NCBI GenBank assembly: GCA_963839645.1
Contig: CAWIVZ010000001.1
Location: 806,001 to 870,000 of the forward strand
Length of the DNA: 64,000 nt
Direction: 5' to 3'
From: PALSA-911 sp963839645
Lineage (GTDB): Bacteria; Pseudomonadota; Alphaproteobacteria; Acetobacterales; Acetobacteraceae
Positions within the stretch are counted from its first letter, which is position 1. Every line of letters starts with the position of its first letter. The notes under the pieces were generated by a model. The model had not been told where the DNA came from, made no database searches, and saw nothing but the letters and a program-made list of their open reading frames with translations. This document shows positions 1-9,507 of the stretch, piece after piece. The position numbers and the translations under genes were made by a program.

Positions 1-545
1 AAGAAGGTCTTCAGATCGGCCACATAGTCGCCGAACGCCTCGACATGGCCGATCATCGGATCGGACAGCAGCCGGCTGGAGAAGCCCTGGCCGCGATGGT
101 CGTGGATGTAGACCGAGTAGCCATTGCGGTTCAGGTCGTAGATCAGCTCCTTGTACTTGACCATGCACTCGGTGCGGCCGGAGGAGATGACGATGGCGGT
201 ATCGGCGCCCGGGCGGGGGAAGCGCATATAATGAATGCGGATGTTATCGCCGCGCGTGGAGACGAAGTCACCCGATTCGCCGGTCTCCCAGAATGCACGG
301 ATCCCATCTGGGTAGACGCTCGGCAATTCCGCCTCCGAGGTGATCCCGGGTCCGGGCTCCGCGGCGGCCGGCGACCGCACCGGGTGGGGTGCCGGATGGG
401 GCGCGGGCCGGGCGGCGGGTTTGGTCGGCTGTTTCCTCGGGTGCTTCGCCGCCGGTTCCTGCGCGGCGCCCGCCGGCCGGCCTCCGATGAACGGCGCGGC
501 GGCCATCGCCAGAACGCTGGCACGCAACAAGAGGCGGCGCTGCAT
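1..545 (-). CDS. PldB-like alpha/beta hydrolase, N-terminal part
   Basis: Only the first 181 codons lie in the window; the gene runs off the left edge. The protein opens with a twin-arginine-like signal peptide (QRRLLLRASVLAM, cleavage probably after about residue 27), followed by a Pro/Ala/Lys-rich linker and then the start of an alpha/beta hydrolase fold. The block HDHRGQGFSSRLL followed by GHVEAFGDYVADL (about residues 147-178) matches the equivalent block of lysophospholipase L2 (PldB), so an exported esterase acting on lysophospholipids or similar lipids is likely. The nucleophile elbow and the catalytic Asp/His lie outside the window, so activity cannot be judged. The ATG is in frame with the signal peptide. 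It is divergent from aroQ. Confidence 0.72.
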   Translation of the reverse strand, partial: MQRRLLLRASVLAMAAAPFIGGRPAGAAQEPAAKHPRKQPTKPAARPAPHPAPHPVRSPAAAEPGPGITSEAELPSVYPDGIRAFWETGESGDFVSTRGDNIRIHYMRFPRPGADTAIVISSGRTECMVKYKELIYDLNRNGYSVYIHDHRGQGFSSRLLSDPMIGHVEAFGDYVADLKTF

Positions 546-685
546 CGATCCATCCTTCATCCAGGCACTCCGCGCGGCGCGGATCATTGCGCCAAAGGTG
601 CGGAGGTTTGGCCGTGAACGCAAGGGAGCGACCAGCCCCCTGGTTTGTTGGACTGGCGCGCGCTGCCATGCTACGGGGCGCGATC

Positions 686-1150
686 ATGTCACACGCATCC
701 TCCATGCCCCTCATCGCCGTGCTGAACGGCCCGAACATCAACATGCTCGGCCTGCGCCAGCCGCATCTGTATGGCTCGGCCACGCTGGACGACGTGGAGC
801 AGCTCTGCGCCGAGACCGCCGAGGGCCTGGGCGTGGCGATCGATTTTCGCCAGACCAACGGCGAGGGCGAACTGATCACCTGGGTGCAGGAGTTTCGCGG
901 CCGAGCCGCGGGCATCATCATCAACGCCGGCGGCTACACGCATACCTCCGTCGCCCTGATGGACGCGCTGCTGGCCTCCGAGCTGCCGGTGATCGAGGTG
1001 CACATCACCAACATCCACCGGCGCGAGGAGTTCCGGCATGTCTCCTACATATCGAAGGTCGCGGTGGGCATGATCGCCGGGCTGGGCATCCAGGGCTATG
1101 CGCTGGCATTGATGTCCATGGCGGACATGATTTCGGAGGATGGCGCGTGA
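686..1150 (+). CDS. aroQ: 3-dehydroquinate dehydratase, type II
   Basis: The protein (154 aa, the usual length for the family) catalyses the third step of the shikimate pathway, converting 3-dehydroquinate to 3-dehydroshikimate in the cytosol. The N-terminal NGPNINMLGLRQPHLYG carries the catalytic Tyr, INAGGYTHTSVALMDAL carries the substrate-binding Asn and Thr/Ser, and EVHITNIHRREEFRHVSY carries the catalytic His and the conserved Arg. The chosen ATG gives a short MSHASS leader; a second in-frame ATG six codons later is possible. The stop codon overlaps the accB start (GTGA), so the genes aroQ-accB-accC are probably translationally coupled. This aroQ-accBC order is common in Alphaproteobacteria. 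Confidence 0.95.
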   Translation: MSHASSMPLIAVLNGPNINMLGLRQPHLYGSATLDDVEQLCAETAEGLGVAIDFRQTNGEGELITWVQEFRGRAAGIIINAGGYTHTSVALMDALLASELPVIEVHITNIHRREEFRHVSYISKVAVGMIAGLGIQGYALALMSMADMISEDGA

Positions 1151-1608
1151 GCAGCATCAGGTTCGACGCGGAAGCCATCCGCGCCCTGGCCAACATCCTG
1201 ACCGATACCGGCCTGACCGAAATCGAGATCACCGAAAAGGACAGCCGGATCCGGGTGGCGCGCGCGCCCGCCCAGATGGTGTCCCAGACCGCCTATGCGC
1301 CCGCGGCGGCCATGGCGCCCGCGCCGACTGCCACGCCCGCAGCAGCGGCGCCGGCGGATCTGTCCGCCCATCCCGGCGCGGTGAAAAGCCCGATGGTCGG
1401 CGTGGCGTATCTGTCGGCCGAACCCGGAGCCGCGCCCTTCGTGGTGCCCGGCCAGGCGGTCACCGAGGGGCAGACCCTGCTGCTGGTCGAGGCGATGAAG
1501 ACCTACAACCAGATCAAGGCGCCGAAGGCCGGCACCGTCTCGCGCATCCTGGTGAATTCCGGGTCGCCGGTGGAATATGGCGAAGTGCTGATCCTGCTGG
1601 ACGTCTGA
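1147..1608 (+). CDS. accB: biotin carboxyl carrier protein of acetyl-CoA carboxylase
   Basis: This 153-residue protein carries the biotin that AccC carboxylates and the AccAD transferase uses to make malonyl-CoA for fatty acid synthesis. The N-terminal domain (about residues 1-45) is followed by an Ala/Pro-rich flexible linker (about 50-78) and a C-terminal biotinyl domain. The biotinylated lysine sits in VEAMKTYNQIKAP, where E. coli has AMKM. The GTG start overlaps the aroQ stop by four bases (GTGA) and no better start exists, since upstream codons in this frame lie inside aroQ. The accC gene follows after about 16 bases. Confidence 0.95.
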   Translation: MSSIRFDAEAIRALANILTDTGLTEIEITEKDSRIRVARAPAQMVSQTAYAPAAAMAPAPTATPAAAAPADLSAHPGAVKSPMVGVAYLSAEPGAAPFVVPGQAVTEGQTLLLVEAMKTYNQIKAPKAGTVSRILVNSGSPVEYGEVLILLDV

Positions 1609-1624
1609 TCCGGGAGTGGCCCCG

Positions 1625-2968
1625 TTGTTCCAGAAGATCCTGATCGCCAATCGCGGCGAGATCGCGCTCCGCATCCAGCGCGCCTGCCGGGAGCTCGGCA
1701 TTCCCTCGGTCGCGGTGCATTCCACGGCGGATGCCGAGGCGATGCATGTGCGCCTGGCCGATGAAAGCGTCTGCATCGGCCCGCCGGCGGCGAAAGATTC
1801 CTATCTCAACATTCCCAACATCCTTTCGGCCGCATCCATCACCGGGGCCGACGCCATCCATCCCGGCTACGGCTTCCTGTCGGAGAACGCCGGCTTCGCC
1901 GAGAAGGTCGAGGCGCACGGCATGACCTTCATCGGCCCCTCGCCGGCGCATATCCGCATGATGGGCGACAAGATCGCCGCCAAGGTCGCCATGGCTTCGC
2001 TCGGCGTGCCGCTGGTGCCGGGCTCGGACGGCGTGGTGTCCGATCTGGACGAGGCGCGCGCGGTGGCCGCGCGCATCGGCTATCCCGTGCTGGTCAAGGC
2101 CGCCGCCGGCGGCGGCGGGCGCGGCATGAAGGTGGCCGAGACCGCCGACCAGATCGAGGAAGCCTGGCGCGTCGCCCGCGCCGAGGCCCGCGCCGGCTTC
2201 GGCAACGACGCGGTGTATATCGAGAAATACCTGGACCGCCCGCGCCATATCGAGCTGCAGATCATGGCCGACGCGCATGGCAACGTGGTGCATTTCGGCG
2301 AGCGCGACTGCTCCCTGCAGCGCCGCCACCAGAAGCTGCTGGAGGAAGCCGGCTCCCCGGTGCTGACCGGCGCGCAGCGCGACGCGCTCGGCGCCATCGC
2401 CACCGCCGGCCTGGCCAAGCTCGGCTACCGCAATGCCGGCACGCTGGAGTTCCTGTACCAGGACGAGCAGTTCGCCTTCATCGAGATGAACACCCGCCTG
2501 CAGGTGGAGCATCCGATCACCGAGATGGTCTGCGGCGTCGACCTGGTGCGCGAGCAGATCCGCGTCGCCGCCGGCCATCCGCTCGGCTACACGCAGCAGG
2601 ACATCGTGTTCAACGGCCACGCGATCGAGTGCCGGATCAACGCCGAGGACCCGGAAACCTTCATGCCGACGCCGGGCCGGGTCAGCGCGTTCCACGCCCC
2701 CGGCGGCCTCGGCGTGCGCGTGGACTCCGCGCTGTATGCCGGCTGCATGGTGCCGCCGTTCTACGACAGCATGATCGCCAAGCTGATCGTGCACGCGCCG
2801 ACCCGGCCGGAGGCGATCGCCCGCATGCGCCGCGCCCTGGCCGAATTCGCGATCCTCGGCGTCAGCACCACCGTTCCCCTGCACCAGCGCATCGTGGAAT
2901 CCCCCGAATTCCAGGCCGGCGACTACACGATCCACTGGCTGGAGCGGTTCGTGAACGAGCCGCATTAG
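1625..2968 (+). CDS. accC: biotin carboxylase subunit of acetyl-CoA carboxylase
   Basis: AccC is the ATP-grasp enzyme that carboxylates the biotin on AccB with bicarbonate. The start ILIANRGEIALRI, the HPGYGFLSENAGFA block, the glycine-rich ATP loop KAAAGGGGRGMKV, the ERDCSLQRRHQKLLEEA block and the EMNTRLQVEHPITEMV motif are all present, and the length (447 aa) is normal. I place the start at TTG 1625 because a GGGAG ribosome-binding sequence lies eight bases upstream and this gives the family N-terminus MFQKILIANRGE; a GTG at 1616 would overlap that site and add three residues. It is co-transcribed with accB. Confidence 0.95.
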   Translation: MFQKILIANRGEIALRIQRACRELGIPSVAVHSTADAEAMHVRLADESVCIGPPAAKDSYLNIPNILSAASITGADAIHPGYGFLSENAGFAEKVEAHGMTFIGPSPAHIRMMGDKIAAKVAMASLGVPLVPGSDGVVSDLDEARAVAARIGYPVLVKAAAGGGGRGMKVAETADQIEEAWRVARAEARAGFGNDAVYIEKYLDRPRHIELQIMADAHGNVVHFGERDCSLQRRHQKLLEEAGSPVLTGAQRDALGAIATAGLAKLGYRNAGTLEFLYQDEQFAFIEMNTRLQVEHPITEMVCGVDLVREQIRVAAGHPLGYTQQDIVFNGHAIECRINAEDPETFMPTPGRVSAFHAPGGLGVRVDSALYAGCMVPPFYDSMIAKLIVHAPTRPEAIARMRRALAEFAILGVSTTVPLHQRIVESPEFQAGDYTIHWLERFVNEPH

Positions 2969-2998
2969 CCGCGCACCGCCGGTGGCAGCGAGAACCCG

Positions 2999-3454
2999 AT
3001 GCGCCTGATCGCGGTCGGCAAACTGCGCGACGGGCCGGAAGCGGAGCTGTTCGCCCGCTACAACGCCCGGCTGCGCCCGAAGATGACGGTAACCGAGATC
3101 GCGGAGGCGCCCGGCGCCCCGGCCGAAGCCAAGCGGCGCGAGGGTGCGGCGATCCTGGCCGCCCTGCCGCCAGCCGCCTTCGCCGTGGCGCTCGATCTCG
3201 GCGGGATGGCGCCGGACAGCGAGGGGCTGGCCAAACATCTGGAGCGCTGGCTGGGGTCCTCGCGGGAAATCTGCTTCCTGATCGGCGGCGCCGAGGGGCT
3301 GGACGGCGCGGTGATCGCCCGCGCCGACGCGGCGCTCTCGCTCGGCCGGCTGACCTGGCCGCACATGCTGGTGCGCGTGCTGCTGGCCGAACAGCTGTTC
3401 CGCGCCAGCGCCATTCTGTCCGGCCATCCTTATCATCGGGCGGGCCGTCCCTAA
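2999..3454 (+). CDS. rlmH: 23S rRNA (pseudouridine1915-N3)-methyltransferase
   Basis: RlmH is a small SPOUT methyltransferase that modifies pseudouridine 1915 in helix 69 of 23S rRNA. The 151-residue protein has the AdoMet-binding knot residues FLIGGAEGL and the C-terminal WPHMLVRVLLAEQLFRA and HPYHR motifs that define the family. It lies 30 bases after accC and 70 bases before gpmI. In many relatives rlmH directly follows rsfS; here rsfS is about 17 kb away on the other strand. Confidence 0.95.
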   Translation: MRLIAVGKLRDGPEAELFARYNARLRPKMTVTEIAEAPGAPAEAKRREGAAILAALPPAAFAVALDLGGMAPDSEGLAKHLERWLGSSREICFLIGGAEGLDGAVIARADAALSLGRLTWPHMLVRVLLAEQLFRASAILSGHPYHRAGRP

Positions 3455-3524
3455 CTCTTGTTCTGGCGAACCGCCTTCTTTACAGAACCTCAACCGACCC
3501 GCGGGAACGATCCGGAGCAGGACC

Positions 3525-5076
3525 ATGGCCGATCCACAGAAAATCCGTCCCGTCATGCTGGTGATCCTGGACGGCTGGGGCTGGCGCGAGGACCCGGCGG
3601 ACAACGCCGTGCGGCTGGCGAAGACCCCGAATTTCGACCGGCTCTGGACCTCCTGTCCGCACGCGCTGCTGCGCACCTCCGGGCTGAATGTCGGTCTGCC
3701 GGACGGCCAGATGGGCAATTCCGAGGTCGGTCACCTGAACATCGGCGCCGGACGCGTGGTCATGCAGGACCTGCCGCGCATCGGCCTGGCGATCGAGGAC
3801 GGCAGCCTGGCGAAGAACCCGGTGCTGGCCGACCTGATCACCCGGGTGAAGGCCATCCGGCGGCATTTGCCATCTGTTCGGCCTGATCTCCCCCGGCGGC
3901 GTCCATTCGCACCAGGACCACGCCGCCGCCCTGGCGCACATCCTGGACCGGGCCGGGGTCAAGGCCGTCATGCATGCCTTCACCGACGGCCGCGATACCC
4001 CGCCGCAATCGGCCGGCGACGACCTCCGCCGCCTGTCGGCCGCCCTGCCCGCCGCGGTGAAGATCGCCACCGTCAGCGGCCGCTACTACGCCATGGACCG
4101 CGACAAGCGCTGGGACCGGGTGCAGAAGGCCTATCTGGCCATGGCCGAGGGCCAGGGCCCACGCTTCGCCGACGCCGCCGCGGTCGTCGATCACGCCTAT
4201 GGCGACAAGATCACCGATGAATTCGTCCTTCCCGCCGCCGTCGGCGACTACGCCGGCATGAAGGATGGCGACGCCCTGCTGTGCTTCAACTTCCGCGCCG
4301 ACCGGGTGCGGGAAATCCTGGCGCCGCTGGTCGATCCCGGCTTCGACGGCTTCGCCCTGGACCGGCGCATCCAGTTCTCCGCCGCCGTCGGCATGACACA
4401 CTACAGCGACGCGCTCGCCCCGTTCATGACCACGCTGTTCGCGCCGCAGCCCATGATCCACCTGCTGGGCCAGGAAGTCGCCGCCGCCGGACGCACCCAG
4501 CTCCGCATGGCGGAGACCGAGAAATATCCGCACGTGACGTATTTCTTCAACGGCGGCGAGGAAACGCCGAACCAAGGCGAGGAACGCATCATGGTGCCCT
4601 CGCCGAAGGTGGCGACCTACGATCTGCAGCCGGAAATGTCGGCGGCGGAACTGACCGACAAGGCCGTCGAGCAGATCAACTCGAAGAAATTCGACTTGAT
4701 CGTGCTGAACTTCGCCAACCCTGACATGGTGGGCCACACCGGCAGCCTGCCGGCGGCGATCCGCGCCGTGGAAACGGTGGACACCAGCCTGGGGCGCATC
4801 GCGGACGCGGTCGCCGCGCAGGGCGGGGCGCTGCTGGTGACCGCCGATCACGGCAATTGCGAGATGATGCGCGACCCCGTCACCGGCGGACCCCATACCT
4901 CCCATACCACCAACCCGGTGCCGGTGTTCCTGATGGGCGGCAACGCCCAAACCCTGGAAAACGGCAGCCTGTGCGACATCGCGCCGACCCTGATGCGCTT
5001 CATGGATCTGCCCCAGCCAGCGGAAATGACCGGCACCCCCCTGACCCGGCCCGCCGCCGCGCGCGCCGCGGAGTAG
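3525..5076 (+). pseudogene. gpmI: 2,3-bisphosphoglycerate-independent phosphoglycerate mutase, one frameshift
   Basis: GpmI interconverts 3- and 2-phosphoglycerate in glycolysis with two Mn ions. The N-terminus PVMLVILDGWGWRED carries the metal Asp, GLPDGQMGNSEVGHLNIGAG carries the catalytic Ser, and MHAFTDGRDTPPQSA, ADHGNCE and HTSHTTNPVP follow downstream. The reading frame breaks at about base 3855: removing one base there joins the N-terminal part to SGGICHLFGLISPGGVHSH and restores a 516-residue protein, the normal length. The rest is well conserved, so this is more likely a consensus error than a dead gene. The TAG stop is the first three bases of a repeat element. Confidence 0.9.
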
Positions 5077-5340
5077 GCAAGGTTGGGGCTTTGCCCCAAA
5101 CCCCAGGAGGGGCGCTGCCCTGTGTCTGCTTCGCAGCCACAGCCCGCAAGGGAACGTCGTTCCCTTGACCCGCTTGAATAGGTTTGTTGGGAAAGGGGGC
5201 ATAACCGACGTAGCGGTTGATGGGCTTCGGCACGCCCCCTTTCCCAACAAACCCGTCCATGGGGTTAAGGGGACGAGTTCCCTTACGGGTGCAGGGCAGC
5301 GCCCTGCCGGGGTCTGGGGCGGAGCCCCAGCCTTGCTTGC
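5077..5340. repeat. intergenic palindromic repeat, copy 1
   Basis: About 264 bases fill the gap between gpmI and envC. The outer ends are inverted copies of each other (left end GCAAGGTTGGGGCTTTGCCC, right end GGGGCGGAGCCCCAGCCTTG), each made of small GC hairpins. An inner pair of inverted arms (GGTTTGTTGGGAAAGGGGGC against GCCCCCTTTCCCAACAAACC) flanks a short central part. Compared with copies at 10014, 19495 and 56849 this copy is in the opposite orientation. Its left end directly abuts the gpmI stop and its right end runs into the envC signal-peptide codons. It is probably a non-autonomous repeat with terminator-like hairpins. Confidence 0.85.
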
Positions 5341-6568
5341 CCTGCTGCTAGCGCTGGCGGCGCCGGCCTGGGGGCAGGACGCGGCGGGCACGCGCCAGCA
5401 GATGCATGAGACGGAGCGGGCCAGGGCCGCCGAGTTGGCCGCCCAGAAGCAGGCTGCGGCCAGGGTGAGCGCCGCGGCGGCGGAGGAGCAGCGGCTGGCG
5501 GCGCAGCGCGTGGCGGCGGCCGCCAGGCTGCGCCAGGCCGAGACCGCCACCGCCGCGGCAGCGCAGCGGATGGAGGATTTGTCGAGCCGGCAGCGGGACA
5601 TCCAGGCACGGTTGGCCGCCCGCGCGGCGGACATGGTGCCGCTGCTGCCGCTGATCGAGCGGTTGCAGCTATATCCCGCCGAGACCCTGCTCGCGGCCCC
5701 GACCGACCCGGAAACCGCGCTCACCGGCGTGCTGGTGCTGCGCGGACTGGCGCGGCAGCTGGAGACGGATGCCAAGGCCTTGCGCCGGGAACAGGCAGAG
5801 TTGGACCGCACCCGCCAGGAGATCGAGCAGCAGACCCCGGTGCTGAACGCCGCCCAGGCCGCGCAGGCCGCCCAGGCGGCGGAACTGGACCGGCAGATCG
5901 CGGCCACCGCCTCAGGCAAGCGGGAGGCGATGGGCGAGGCGGTGGCCGCCGCCCGCCGCGCGGCCGATCTGGCTGCCCGGGCCGAGGGCTTGCGCGCGGT
6001 TATCGCGGCGATCGAGGCGGAGCGCCGGGCGGAGGAAAAACGGGCCCGAGAGGAAGCCGCCGCCGCCGAGCGGATGAAGCACACCCAGGCCGCGCAGGCC
6101 GCCCGGGAGCGCCAGGCGGCGCTTGCCAGGCCCACCGGCAGCGGCACGATCGCGGCGACCGCCCGGCCCGGCGGCCAGTTGCTGGTTCCCGTCGCCGGGC
6201 GCGTCAGCCGCCATTGGGGCGACCGGACCGATGCCGGGCCGGCCACCGGGATCACCTACCAGCCGCCGCCATCGGCGCGGGTGGTCGCTCCCTGCAGCGG
6301 GCGGGTGGTGTTCGGCGCGCCGTTCCGCAGTTTCGGCCTGTTGCTCATCATCGATTGCGGCGGCGGCTATCATACGGTGCTGGCGGGGCTGGAAAGGCTG
6401 GACGCCAAGGTCGGCCAGCCGGTGCAGGCCGGCGAGCCGGTCGGCGTGATGCCGAGCTGGGACCCGAAGGACGATCCCCGCGCGGCCGGCCGGCCGGGGC
6501 TGTACGTGGAGCTGCGCCGGGGCGGCACGCCGGTGGACCCGGCGCCCTGGCTGAAAACTCGCGGGTGA
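5333..6568 (+). CDS. envC: murein hydrolase activator, EnvC/M23 family
   Basis: The protein has a short hydrophobic signal peptide (LLALLLALAAPAWG), then about 230 residues of Ala/Glu/Arg/Gln-rich coiled coil, then a C-terminal LytM (M23) domain from about residue 280 (QLLVPVAGRVSRHWG to the end). The LytM metal ligands are degenerate: the usual HxxxD site reads TGITYQPP and the final HxH reads LYVELRR, as in EnvC-type activators that switch on amidases rather than cut peptidoglycan themselves. The start is unusual. No ATG or GTG is available; TTG 5333 has GGAG eight bases upstream, and both sit inside the end of repeat copy 1. A longer start at TTG 5165 would read through the whole repeat. 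The gene precedes ctpA as in many Alphaproteobacteria. Confidence 0.82.
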   Translation: MLALLLALAAPAWGQDAAGTRQQMHETERARAAELAAQKQAAARVSAAAAEEQRLAAQRVAAAARLRQAETATAAAAQRMEDLSSRQRDIQARLAARAADMVPLLPLIERLQLYPAETLLAAPTDPETALTGVLVLRGLARQLETDAKALRREQAELDRTRQEIEQQTPVLNAAQAAQAAQAAELDRQIAATASGKREAMGEAVAAARRAADLAARAEGLRAVIAAIEAERRAEEKRAREEAAAAERMKHTQAAQAARERQAALARPTGSGTIAATARPGGQLLVPVAGRVSRHWGDRTDAGPATGITYQPPPSARVVAPCSGRVVFGAPFRSFGLLLIIDCGGGYHTVLAGLERLDAKVGQPVQAGEPVGVMPSWDPKDDPRAAGRPGLYVELRRGGTPVDPAPWLKTRG

Positions 6569-6801
6569 GAGGTAACTTCAAGCTCCGTGACAAGAAATAG
6601 GTTGCCTCGGTTTAATTCTGCTCTACTGGAATGCTGGTCGGGTCCCACCAGATAATGCTATTGCCTGCGAGACCATCGTTGAGCGTATCGCCCGCAGCGG
6701 CTTGAAGGTCGTTGATGCAAGGCGCACGGTAGCCAGCGTGCTCGGAACGGCGCAGGCATTGCCGCGCTGATTTGAATTGCCGTGAGAGGAAAGTGAGTCG
6801 C

Positions 6802-8223
6802 ATGGAGCTTCGCCCACCTAGCCGGCGGACCGGTCTGTTCAGAACGGGCCTGCTGATTGGCGCCGCCTTCGTCACCGGCTTGGCCGCGGGGCCGGTGTCG
6901 GGGATGCTGGAACGCCAGTTCGGGCTGAATGTCGGCATCCAGTCCGCGTTCGCGGAAGATGCCACGAAGCCGGACATGTACCGCCTGCTGGCGCTGTTGG
7001 GCGACGTGATCGAGCGCGTGCGCGCCGACTACGTGGAGCCGGTGAACGACAAGGAGCTGATCGAGAACGCGATCAACGGCATGCTGACCGGCCTGGACGC
7101 GCACAGCAGCTACATGAACGCGCAGGCGTTCAAGGACATGCAGGTGCAGACCCGCGGCGAATTCGGCGGCCTGGGCATCGAGGTCACCCAGGAAGGCGGC
7201 CTGATCAAGGTCGTCAGCCCGATCGACGACACGCCCGCCGCCCGCGCCGGCATCAAGCCCGGCGACCTGATCACCCAGATCGACGGCAAGACCGTTCAGG
7301 GCCTGAGCCTGAACGACGCGGTGGAGAAAATGCGCGGCGCGCCGAGCAGCCGCATCACGCTGACCATCAAGCGCGAGGGCGTGGACAAGCCGGTCGAGGC
7401 GAATTTGGTCCGCGAGATCATCAAGATCAAGGTCGTCAAGCAGCGGCTGGAGGGCGGTGACGTCGGCTATATCCGGCTGTCGCAGTTCAGCGAGCAGGCC
7501 GATGCCAGCATCCGCAAGGCGGTGACCGCATTGAAGGCCGAGTCCGGCAACAAGCTCAAGGCGATCGTGTTCGATCTGCGCAACGACCCCGGCGGCTTGC
7601 TGGACCAGGCGGTCGCGGTCGCGTCCGACTTCATCGATCGCGGGGAAATCGTCTCCACCCGCGCCCGCCGGCCCGACGAGAGCCAGCGCTGGGATGCCAA
7701 GGCCGGCGACATCACCGGCGGCCTGCCGATGGTGGTGCTGATCAACGGCGGCTCCGCCTCGTCCAGCGAGATCGTCGCCGGCGCGCTGCAGGACCACCGC
7801 CGCGCGGTGCTGCTGGGCACCCGCAGCTTCGGCAAGGGATCGGTGCAGACGGTGATGCCGCTGCCCGGCAACGGCGCCATGCGGCTGACCACGGCGCGCT
7901 ACTACACGCCGTCCGGCCGGTCGATCCAGGGTCTCGGGATCACGCCCGACGTGCCCGTCGCCGCGACCCGGACCGAGGTGCAGCGCTTCGGACCGGAGCG
8001 CGAGGCCGACCTGAACCACGTGCTGACCAACCGCGGCGGCGCCCCGCAATCGGCCCTGCCGCCGCGCACCGACCTGCCCGCGATCGCCAAGGAAATCCCG
8101 GACAAACCGCCGGAGGGTTTCCCCGCGTTCGATCCTGCCAAGCCCACGGAAACCGATTTCCAGTTGCAGCAGGCCCTGGTGTTGGCCCGCGCGATGGCCG
8201 AGCAGAAGCGCGCAGCCAACTAG
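6802..8223 (+). CDS. ctpA: carboxy-terminal processing protease, S41 family
   Basis: This is an exported tail-specific protease that trims or degrades periplasmic proteins. An N-terminal anchor or signal segment (LLIGAAFVTGLAAGPVSG) is followed by a PDZ domain (GGLGIEVTQEGGLIKVV...RAGIKPGD), then the S41 catalytic core with the nucleophile in NGGSASSSEIVAGAL and the general-base Lys in GTRSFGKGSVQT. The length (473 aa) is typical. The ATG at 6802 is preceded by GAGAGGAAAG at a good distance, so I prefer it to the GTG nine bases upstream. The 230 bases before it hold no gene I can support and are less GC-rich than the surroundings. Confidence 0.94.
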   Translation: MELRPPSRRTGLFRTGLLIGAAFVTGLAAGPVSGMLERQFGLNVGIQSAFAEDATKPDMYRLLALLGDVIERVRADYVEPVNDKELIENAINGMLTGLDAHSSYMNAQAFKDMQVQTRGEFGGLGIEVTQEGGLIKVVSPIDDTPAARAGIKPGDLITQIDGKTVQGLSLNDAVEKMRGAPSSRITLTIKREGVDKPVEANLVREIIKIKVVKQRLEGGDVGYIRLSQFSEQADASIRKAVTALKAESGNKLKAIVFDLRNDPGGLLDQAVAVASDFIDRGEIVSTRARRPDESQRWDAKAGDITGGLPMVVLINGGSASSSEIVAGALQDHRRAVLLGTRSFGKGSVQTVMPLPGNGAMRLTTARYYTPSGRSIQGLGITPDVPVAATRTEVQRFGPEREADLNHVLTNRGGAPQSALPPRTDLPAIAKEIPDKPPEGFPAFDPAKPTETDFQLQQALVLARAMAEQKRAAN

Positions 8224-8230
8224 ACATCGC

Positions 8231-9507
8231 ATGTCCATCGGGGTGAGTGGGCGCGGTTCGGGCGAGGGAAAACGGCCGTCGCGATGGCGCGGCCTGATCC
8301 TGTTCTGGGCGCTGGTCCTGGCGATCATCGCAAGCGGTGCGGTCGACGCTCCAGGTGCTGGGGCCGCCCGCGGCACCGGAACCGGCCCGGAGCGCGGCCG
8401 TTCCGCCGCGCAACGAGCCGAACCCGGAGGCCCCAAAGCCTCAAGCCCCAAAGCCTGAAACGACGAAGCCGGAGGCAGCGAAGCCCGAGGAACCAAAACC
8501 CGGGGAACCAAAACCCGAGGCCGGGAAACCGGGACCCGCGAGCCCCGCGCCGGCCGCCGCGCCCGAGCCCGCGCCCCATGCAGCCGCCGAGCCCGCCATC
8601 ACCACCCCGCCGCCTGCCCGCACGCCCGCCGATGCGCTGCGGCCGGGATCCTCGGCCGCTTCCGGCCCCATCGCCGCCCCCGACCCCGCCTTGCTGGAGC
8701 CAGGCCGCGACCCCGATTCCGGCATGCTGCCGCGCATCGGCAAGGACGGCCGCACCCCCGGCCAGGCCTATGCGCGCGGCTTCGCCGCCGACCCCGCCGT
8801 GCCCCGGATCGCCCTGGTGGTGGCCGGCATCGGCCTGAACTCCGCCGAGAGCATGCGGGCGATCCAGGGCCTGCCCGGGGGGATCACGCTCGCGGTCTCG
8901 CCCTACGCCGCGCCCAATCCCGCCTTGCTCAACGTGGCCCGCCAGGATGGCCACGAATTGCTGCTGGCCATCCCACTGGAACCGATGGGTTACCCGCGCA
9001 ACGACCCCGGCGAGCACGCCCTGCTGACCGGTGCGACGGAGGAGGACAACAAGCGCAACCTCGAATGGGCGCTCGGACGCTTCGCCGGATACGCCGGGGT
9101 TACCGCGGCGCTCGGCGGCCAGTTGAACGGCGAGCGCTTCCCGGTCGTGGCCGAACAGATGCTGCCGATGCTGCACAGCCTCGCCATGCGCGGGCTGTTC
9201 TATGTCGATCCCCGCATCCTGCCGCCGTCGGAAACCGGTAAACCGCAGCCGGTTCTGCCCTATCTCTGGAACCGGTCCATCGACCTGATCGTGGACGATC
9301 CCGCCGATGCCGCCTCAATCGAGGCCAAGCTGGCGGCGCTGGAAGACATTGCCCGCGACAAGGGCTCGGCACTGGGTTTGGTGGAACTGGCCTCGCCGGT
9401 GGCGCTCGACCGCCTGGCAGCCTGGTCCAACGGCCTGGCCGCACGAGGCATTCGCGCTGGCCCCGGCCAGTGCCGTTATGTTGCCGCCCGGGAAGGTACC
9501 CGAATGA
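8231..9507 (+). pseudogene. divergent polysaccharide deacetylase (YibQ-like), two frameshifts
   Basis: The protein begins with an N-terminal membrane anchor (GLILFWALVLAIIASGA), continues with a Lys-Pro-Glu-rich linker (repeated KPE/APKP units) and ends in a divergent polysaccharide deacetylase domain (PRIALVVAGIGLNSAES, LAVSPYA, HELLLAIPLEPMGYPRNDPG, LFYVDPR). This family sits next to envC and ctpA in Proteobacteria, but its substrate is not established. Two extra bases break the frame: one near 8340, between the anchor and STLQVLGPP, and one near 9450. Removing the second gives the family-like C-terminus FALAPASAVMLPPGKVPE and a stop that overlaps the rppH start (ATGA). Without these corrections the linker and deacetylase appear falsely fused to RppH. 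Confidence 0.8.

Noticed and set aside
1514..3718. Very long minus-strand frame opposite accC, rlmH and gpmI (similar ones opposite gpmI/envC, ctpA, lptA, lptB/rpoN).
   Set aside because: These are antisense shadows typical of high-GC genes: no family motifs, and the opposite strand carries clear genes.
6569..6801. A minus-strand frame ending NDGLAGNSIIWWDPTSIPVE in the gap before ctpA.
   Set aside because: It is short, overlaps the ctpA start antisense and matches nothing I recognise; the lower GC alone is not enough for a gene call.
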